Positions 60,426 through 64,000 of a stretch of DNA of 64,000 nucleotides are shown piece after piece. Source of the stretch: JALZOC01 sp035758845. GTDB lineage: Bacteria > Acidobacteriota > Vicinamibacteria > Vicinamibacterales > 2-12-FULL-66-21. Position 1 is the stretch's first letter; the number at the start of each line of letters is the position of its first letter. The stretch lies in the NCBI GenBank assembly GCA_035758845.1, contig DASTVZ010000172.1, positions 3,240 through 67,239 of the forward strand, given 5' to 3'. Made by a program: the position numbers and the translations under genes. A model generated the notes under the pieces. The model was not told the origin of the DNA. It did no database searches and saw only the letters and a program-made list of their open reading frames with translations.

Positions 60426-61171
60426 AGAACACCGTCCGTCTCGACACGCTGCTCGTGGATCGCGGGCTCGCCGCGTCGCGCGAACGGGCGCGCGCGCTCA
60501 TTCTCGCCGGCCATGTTCGCGTCAACGGTCAGCCGGCAGCCAAAGCAGGAACTGCGGTCACTCGCGATGCTGAGGTGAGTGTACTCACCCCGGATCATCC
60601 CTACGTCGGGCGCGGCGGAGTGAAGCTGGCGCATGCGCTCGAGACGTTTTCGATTCCGGTCGCTGGCTGCGTCGCGCTCGACATCGGTGCGTCGACTGGC
60701 GGATTCACAGACGCGCTTCTTCAGCGAGGGGCCTCACGCGTGGTCGCGCTCGATGTCGGACATGGCCAGCTCGATTGGAAACTTCGAAACGATCCGCGGG
60801 TCGATGTCATCGAGCGCGTCAACGCTCGAACGTTGAGGATTCCAGACCTGCCGGCCGGCCGCGCTCCCTTCGACATCGTGACGATCGACGTCTCGTTTAT
60901 CTCACTCAAACTCATTCTGCCGGTCGTTCCTCCGTTGCTCGCCGATACAGGTGATGTCGTTGCACTGGTCAAGCCGCAGTTCGAAGCTGGACGCGCCGAA
61001 ATCGGCAAGGGCGGGATCGTCCGCGACGAGCACGTGCATGCCCGCGTGCTGGAAGAAGTAACGAATGCGGCGGATGCGCTAGGATTGGGGCGCCGCGGGG
61101 TTGCCGAGTCTCCGATTTCCGGCATGGAAGGCAACCGCGAGTTTCTGCTGCACCTTCGGCGCCGCACATGA
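60422..61171 (+). CDS. tlyA: TlyA-family rRNA methyltransferase
   Basis: 249 residues from TTG 60422 (overlapping ispA). An S4 RNA-binding domain (LDTLLVDRGLAASRERARAL, GHVRVNGQ) precedes a FtsJ-like SAM methyltransferase (VALDIGASTGGFTDALLQRG, VALDVGHGQL, IVTIDVSFISL, ALVKPQFEAGR). In mycobacteria TlyA makes 2'-O-methylcytidine in 16S and 23S rRNA, sensitising to capreomycin. Next gene overlaps by four bases. Confidence 0.93.
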   Translation: MKNTVRLDTLLVDRGLAASRERARALILAGHVRVNGQPAAKAGTAVTRDAEVSVLTPDHPYVGRGGVKLAHALETFSIPVAGCVALDIGASTGGFTDALLQRGASRVVALDVGHGQLDWKLRNDPRVDVIERVNARTLRIPDLPAGRAPFDIVTIDVSFISLKLILPVVPPLLADTGDVVALVKPQFEAGRAEIGKGGIVRDEHVHARVLEEVTNAADALGLGRRGVAESPISGMEGNREFLLHLRRRT

Positions 61172-62061
61172 CGGTTTCACGGCCAATCACACGCGTCGGG
61201 CTCGTTGCCAAAACCGGGCTCACCGCCGCCGCCGGCGCGCTGGCTGAACTGGCCGGCTGGCTCGAAGCGCGCGACGTGCACGCGGTATTCGAGACCGAAA
61301 CAGCCACCGTGGCCGGCCTGCCGTCAGGACGACGGACGGTCAATCGCGACGAGCTGCCGCGTGCCTGCGATTTGGTGGTCGTCCTCGGAGGCGACGGCAC
61401 GCTGATTGGAATGGCCGATCGGATCGCAAAATCGGCCGCCGATGTTCCGATTCTCGGAGTGAACTTCGGCAGCCTCGGCTTCCTCACCGAGATCACTCTG
61501 CCGGAGTTGTATCCGTCGCTCGAATCCGTGCTGCGCGGAACGGCGCAGATTGAAGAGCGCATGATGCTTCGCTCGCGAACGCTGCGCACCGGCGACGTCC
61601 ACGCCGACCACCTCGCGCTCAACGATGTCGTGATCACCAAAGGTGCCCTGTCGCGAATCATCGATTTGGAAGTCGACATCGGCGACCGGCCGATCATGCG
61701 CGTCCGCGCCGACGGCCTGATCGTGGCGAGCCCGACCGGATCGACCGCCTATAACCTGGCCGCCGGCGGGCCGATTCTGCATCCGGAAGTCGATGCCGTG
61801 CTGCTGACGCCGATCGCCCCACACATGCTCACCAATCGCCCGGTCGTCGTTCCCGCGTCATTCGAAATCCACGTGCGGCCGGTCATCGACGGATCGAATG
61901 AAGAGGTCTACATCACGATTGACGGTCAGTCCGGACACGCGCTTCAGGCCGACGACGAGATCTGTATTACCCGGGCTGAGCGGCCATTGCGGCTGGTTCG
62001 GGCGTCGACGAGAACGTACTTTGATGTGTTGAGGCAGAAGCTGAAATGGAGTGAGAGGTGA
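61168..62061 (+). CDS. nadK: NAD kinase
   Basis: 297 residues, ATGA overlap with tlyA. Phosphorylates NAD to NADP. Motifs: VVLGGDGTLIGMADRI (GGDG), NFGSLGFLTEITLPE, NDVVITKGALSRIIDLEVDI, VRADGLIVASPTGSTAYNLAAGGPILHPEVD, NRPVVVPASFEI. End of the xseA-nadK cluster; convergent with mltG. Confidence 0.95.
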   Translation: MTVSRPITRVGLVAKTGLTAAAGALAELAGWLEARDVHAVFETETATVAGLPSGRRTVNRDELPRACDLVVVLGGDGTLIGMADRIAKSAADVPILGVNFGSLGFLTEITLPELYPSLESVLRGTAQIEERMMLRSRTLRTGDVHADHLALNDVVITKGALSRIIDLEVDIGDRPIMRVRADGLIVASPTGSTAYNLAAGGPILHPEVDAVLLTPIAPHMLTNRPVVVPASFEIHVRPVIDGSNEEVYITIDGQSGHALQADDEICITRAERPLRLVRASTRTYFDVLRQKLKWSER

Positions 62062-62245
62062 ACTCGAGAATTGCTGATTGCTGAATGGCGATTGTCGATT
62101 TTCTGATTGACGAATGGCGATTGGGATTGACGAATGGCGATTGGGATTGTCGATTATCGATTGTCGATTGAAGGCGCCGCCGCACAGTCCTCAATCGGCA
62201 ATCCCAATCGAAAAATCCGCACTCGCCAATCCGCAATCCACAATG
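62062..62245. repeat. ATTG-word spacer (long copy)
   Basis: CTGATTGCTGAATGGCGATT, GACGAATGGCGATTGGGATT repeated twice, then complementary CAATCGGCAATCCCAATCG words, in the gap between convergent nadK and mltG. Longest member of the ATTG spacer family in the window. Confidence 0.7.
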
Positions 62246-62252
62246 AACAGAT

Positions 62253-63263
62253 TCACCGCCTCCGCCTCTGATACTGATCGACGTTCCGATTGTGTTCTTC
62301 GAGTGTCGCCGCAAACGCATGCGATCCATCACCGCGCGCGACGAAGTAGAGATACGGTACGTCGGCAGGGCGTGCGGCGGCTTCGAGTGACGCGCGTCCG
62401 GGGTTCGCGATCGGTCCGGGCGGCAGCCCCGGATATCGGTAGGTGTTGTAGGGCGAATCGATTTGCATGTTCTCTCGCGTGAGATTGCCGTTGTAGCGGT
62501 TGGCACGTTCTAACGCGTAAATGACGGTCGGATCACACTGGAGCGCCATCCCGATCTTCAGCCGGTTGCTGTAAACAGCGGCGACAAGCGGTCTCTCCTC
62601 TGGCTTCCCCGTCTCCTTCTCGACGATTGATGCGAGCGTAACGAGCTCCCGCAAGGTGAGTCCTCGCGCCTCGGCGGCCGACAAGGTCTCGGGGGCAAGC
62701 GCTTTCTCGAACCCATCCACCATCCGCGGCACGAGTTGGGCTGCGGTCGTGTTGCGCGTCATCGCGTACGTGTCTGGGAAGAGATACCCCTCGAGATCCT
62801 TCGCCGCCGGATCCAGATTGCGAATGAGTTTCGAATCCGACGCCTGCGTCGAGAAATCCTTCGCCGAGCCCAAACCTTTGGACTCGAACAACTGCGCCAT
62901 CTCGCGCATCGTGAGCCCTTCGCGGAAGGTGATGGGGACGAGGTAGACGTCACCGCGGGCGATCTTGTCGACGACCTCTCTGACCGTCATGGGTCGATCG
63001 AATCGGTACTCGCCCGCCTGCAGGCGCCGGCCCAGGCCAGAACGCAGAATCTCAAAGCGAAAGCCGAGTCTGTCGCGAATCACTCCTGCATCCGCGAGAC
63101 GTCTTCCAATGGACGTGGGGCCAGATCCTTCAGGGATTTCGACAAACTGTTCCGCCCCCTCATACCCCTTGAACGGTGAAACTTCGGCCAGCACAATCCG
63201 CCAGCCAGCGAACCCGACGACCAACAGGATGAGAATGAAGATCCAGATCGCCAGCCGCTTCAC
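62253..63263 (-). CDS. mltG: Endolytic transglycosylase MltG (YceG-like)
   Basis: 336 residues. One N-terminal membrane helix (LAIWIFILILLVVGFAGWRI), then LysM-like and catalytic domain. Catalytic Glu in ASIVEKETGKPEERPLVAAV, followed by NRLKIGMALQCDPTV, SPYNTYRYPGLPPGPIANPG. Terminates glycan strands during peptidoglycan synthesis. Its start overlaps the ruvX stop by four bases. Confidence 0.94.
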   Translation of the reverse strand: MKRLAIWIFILILLVVGFAGWRIVLAEVSPFKGYEGAEQFVEIPEGSGPTSIGRRLADAGVIRDRLGFRFEILRSGLGRRLQAGEYRFDRPMTVREVVDKIARGDVYLVPITFREGLTMREMAQLFESKGLGSAKDFSTQASDSKLIRNLDPAAKDLEGYLFPDTYAMTRNTTAAQLVPRMVDGFEKALAPETLSAAEARGLTLRELVTLASIVEKETGKPEERPLVAAVYSNRLKIGMALQCDPTVIYALERANRYNGNLTRENMQIDSPYNTYRYPGLPPGPIANPGRASLEAAARPADVPYLYFVARGDGSHAFAATLEEHNRNVDQYQRRRR

Positions 63264-63739
63264 GCGTTCTCGCTTTCTACGCGCTCGGCACGGCGCGCGC
63301 GTTCGTCAAGGTAATCCTGAAGAATGATGGCTGCGGATCGAGCGTCGAGCAGCTGCTTGCGTTTGCGCCAGTCCTGCTCGCGTCGTGCGAGCTCGCTCTC
63401 CGCTTCGCGGCTGGTGAGCCGCTCGTCCTGCAGAATCACTGGAATGTCGATGGACGATCGCAACGCTGCCGCGATCGCTTCGACCGCTGCCGTCTGCTCG
63501 GTCGGCTCTCCGCTGAGCCGTCGTGGATAACCGAGCGCGATCGCCGACAGGCCATCAGGTTCCGCGATCAGCGCGGCGGCTTCCGCTGCGAGCGCAGCCG
63601 CGACACGCTCCGGCCCACCGCTGACGGCAAGTGTTTTCCACGGCCGCGCGAGCAGGCCGGTCGCATCCGACAACGCAAGTCCGATGCGGCGTGTGCCGTA
63701 GTCGATCCCGAGCGCTCGCACTCCGAAAGGGTACACCAT
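63260..63739 (-). CDS. ruvX: RuvX/YqgF Holliday junction resolvase-like nuclease
   Basis: 159 residues. RNase H-like fold: ALGIDYGTRRIGLALSDATG with the catalytic Asp, ALGYPRRLSGEPTEQTAAVE, VILQDERLTSREAESEL, and AAIILQDYLDE. Involved in rRNA processing and possibly recombination. The start could be the ATG at 63739 or a GTG seven codons later. Coupled to mltG, as in many bacteria. Confidence 0.93.
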   Translation of the reverse strand: MVYPFGVRALGIDYGTRRIGLALSDATGLLARPWKTLAVSGGPERVAAALAAEAAALIAEPDGLSAIALGYPRRLSGEPTEQTAAVEAIAAALRSSIDIPVILQDERLTSREAESELARREQDWRKRKQLLDARSAAIILQDYLDERARRAERVESENA

Positions 63740-63750
63740 CGCCGTTTCGT

Positions 63751-64000
63751 GTCCGTGCTAATCCGTGTTCATCCGTGCTAGAGGTCCGTGTTAATCCGTG
63801 TTCATCCGTGCTAGAGGTCCGTGTTCATCCGTGTTCATCCGTGGCTAGAAGGTCCGTGTTCATCCGTGTTCATCCGTGGCTAGAAGGCCCGTGTTCATCC
63901 GTGTTCATCCGTGGCTAGAAGGTCCGTGTTCATCCGTGTTCATCCGTGGCTAGAAGGTCCGTGTTAATCCGTGTTCATCCGTGGCTAGAAGGTCCGTGTT
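63751..64000. repeat. 35-bp tandem array TCCGTGTTCA-based, truncated by window end
   Basis: Seven complete units (33, 33, then five of 35 bp) plus nine bases of an eighth. A unit reads GTCCGTGTTCATCCGTGTTC then ATCCGTGGCTAGAAG, and itself contains three TCCGTG-decamer sub-repeats. Units 3-7 differ by one or two bases. No spacers separate units, so it is not CRISPR. Continues past the window. Confidence 0.85.

Noticed and set aside
63631..63918. Frame reading through the 35-bp array (VFIRVHPW-type repeats)
   Set aside because: Protein repeats are just translation of the DNA array; starts antisense to ruvX.
63751..64000. CRISPR array
   Set aside because: Units are contiguous with no unique spacers and no cas genes nearby.

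Overview
This 64 kb, roughly 62% G+C window reads as chromosomal DNA of a Gram-negative (diderm) bacterium. My best inference is the Acidobacteriota, probably a Vicinamibacteria-like lineage. The reasons are a very large duplicated MacB/FtsX-like permease of the ADOP type, cytochrome c/copper-monooxygenase fusions, an IgA-type M64 peptidase, LpxB and LpxD, an acidobacterial-looking omega subunit, and gaps filled with many short-word spacer repeats. No rRNA, tRNA, phage, transposase or CRISPR array was recognised. Most of the window is housekeeping, with a few accessory modules.

Layout. 0-6.4 kb: 5' two-thirds of ettA, an ABC exporter, a Cof-type HAD phosphatase and a TonB-dependent receptor. 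6.7-14.3 kb: a zinc peptidase, then two tandem secreted cytochrome c/PHM-like copper monooxygenases, a shortened third relative, a VOC/heavy-metal-binding fusion and an M28 peptidase; this is a copper-flavoured island. 14.4-22 kb: ChaN-like protein, TerC, an aconitase-family protein with reversed domain order, a small CxxC protein, apaG, aat and the ADOP permease. 22-27 kb: ferredoxin, two SDR epimerase-like enzymes, M64 peptidase and a zinc-ribbon rhomboid. 27.1-31.5 kb: a small zinc protein, ECF sigma factor, zinc anti-sigma factor and two exported HEAT-repeat proteins that look like one operon. 31.5-39.4 kb: YqgE, UdgX-type uracil-DNA glycosylase, queG, acnA and an osmoprotectant ABC importer. 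39.7-42 kb: a three-gene matrixin/beta-barrel operon. 42-48.7 kb: lpxD, an M16 peptidase pair, lpxB and a membrane protein. 48.7-55.4 kb: small membrane protein, S1/P1-like nuclease, nfo, AMMECR1/Memo pair, gatCA, lipoprotein-like SurE. 55.4-56.9 kb: rpoZ and two divergent hsp20 genes sharing a HAIR-like operator. 57-62 kb: ymdB-like phosphodiesterase, xseA-xseB-ispA-tlyA-nadK with overlapping starts and stops. 62.2-64 kb: ruvX-mltG and a 35-bp tandem array running off the window.

The parts most worth following up are the copper monooxygenase island (8.0-12.9 kb), the ECF/anti-sigma/HEAT operon (27.1-31.5 kb), the permuted aconitase-family protein (16.1-18.2 kb), the UdgX gene (32.2-32.9 kb), the divergent hsp20 promoter region (56.35-56.41 kb) and the many distinct intergenic repeat families. 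Nothing here lets me prove a wholly new system. The ECF/HEAT operon and the cytochrome/PHM cluster are the closest to under-described systems. Frame assignments and motifs are read directly; organism, operon structure and function are inference from family knowledge.
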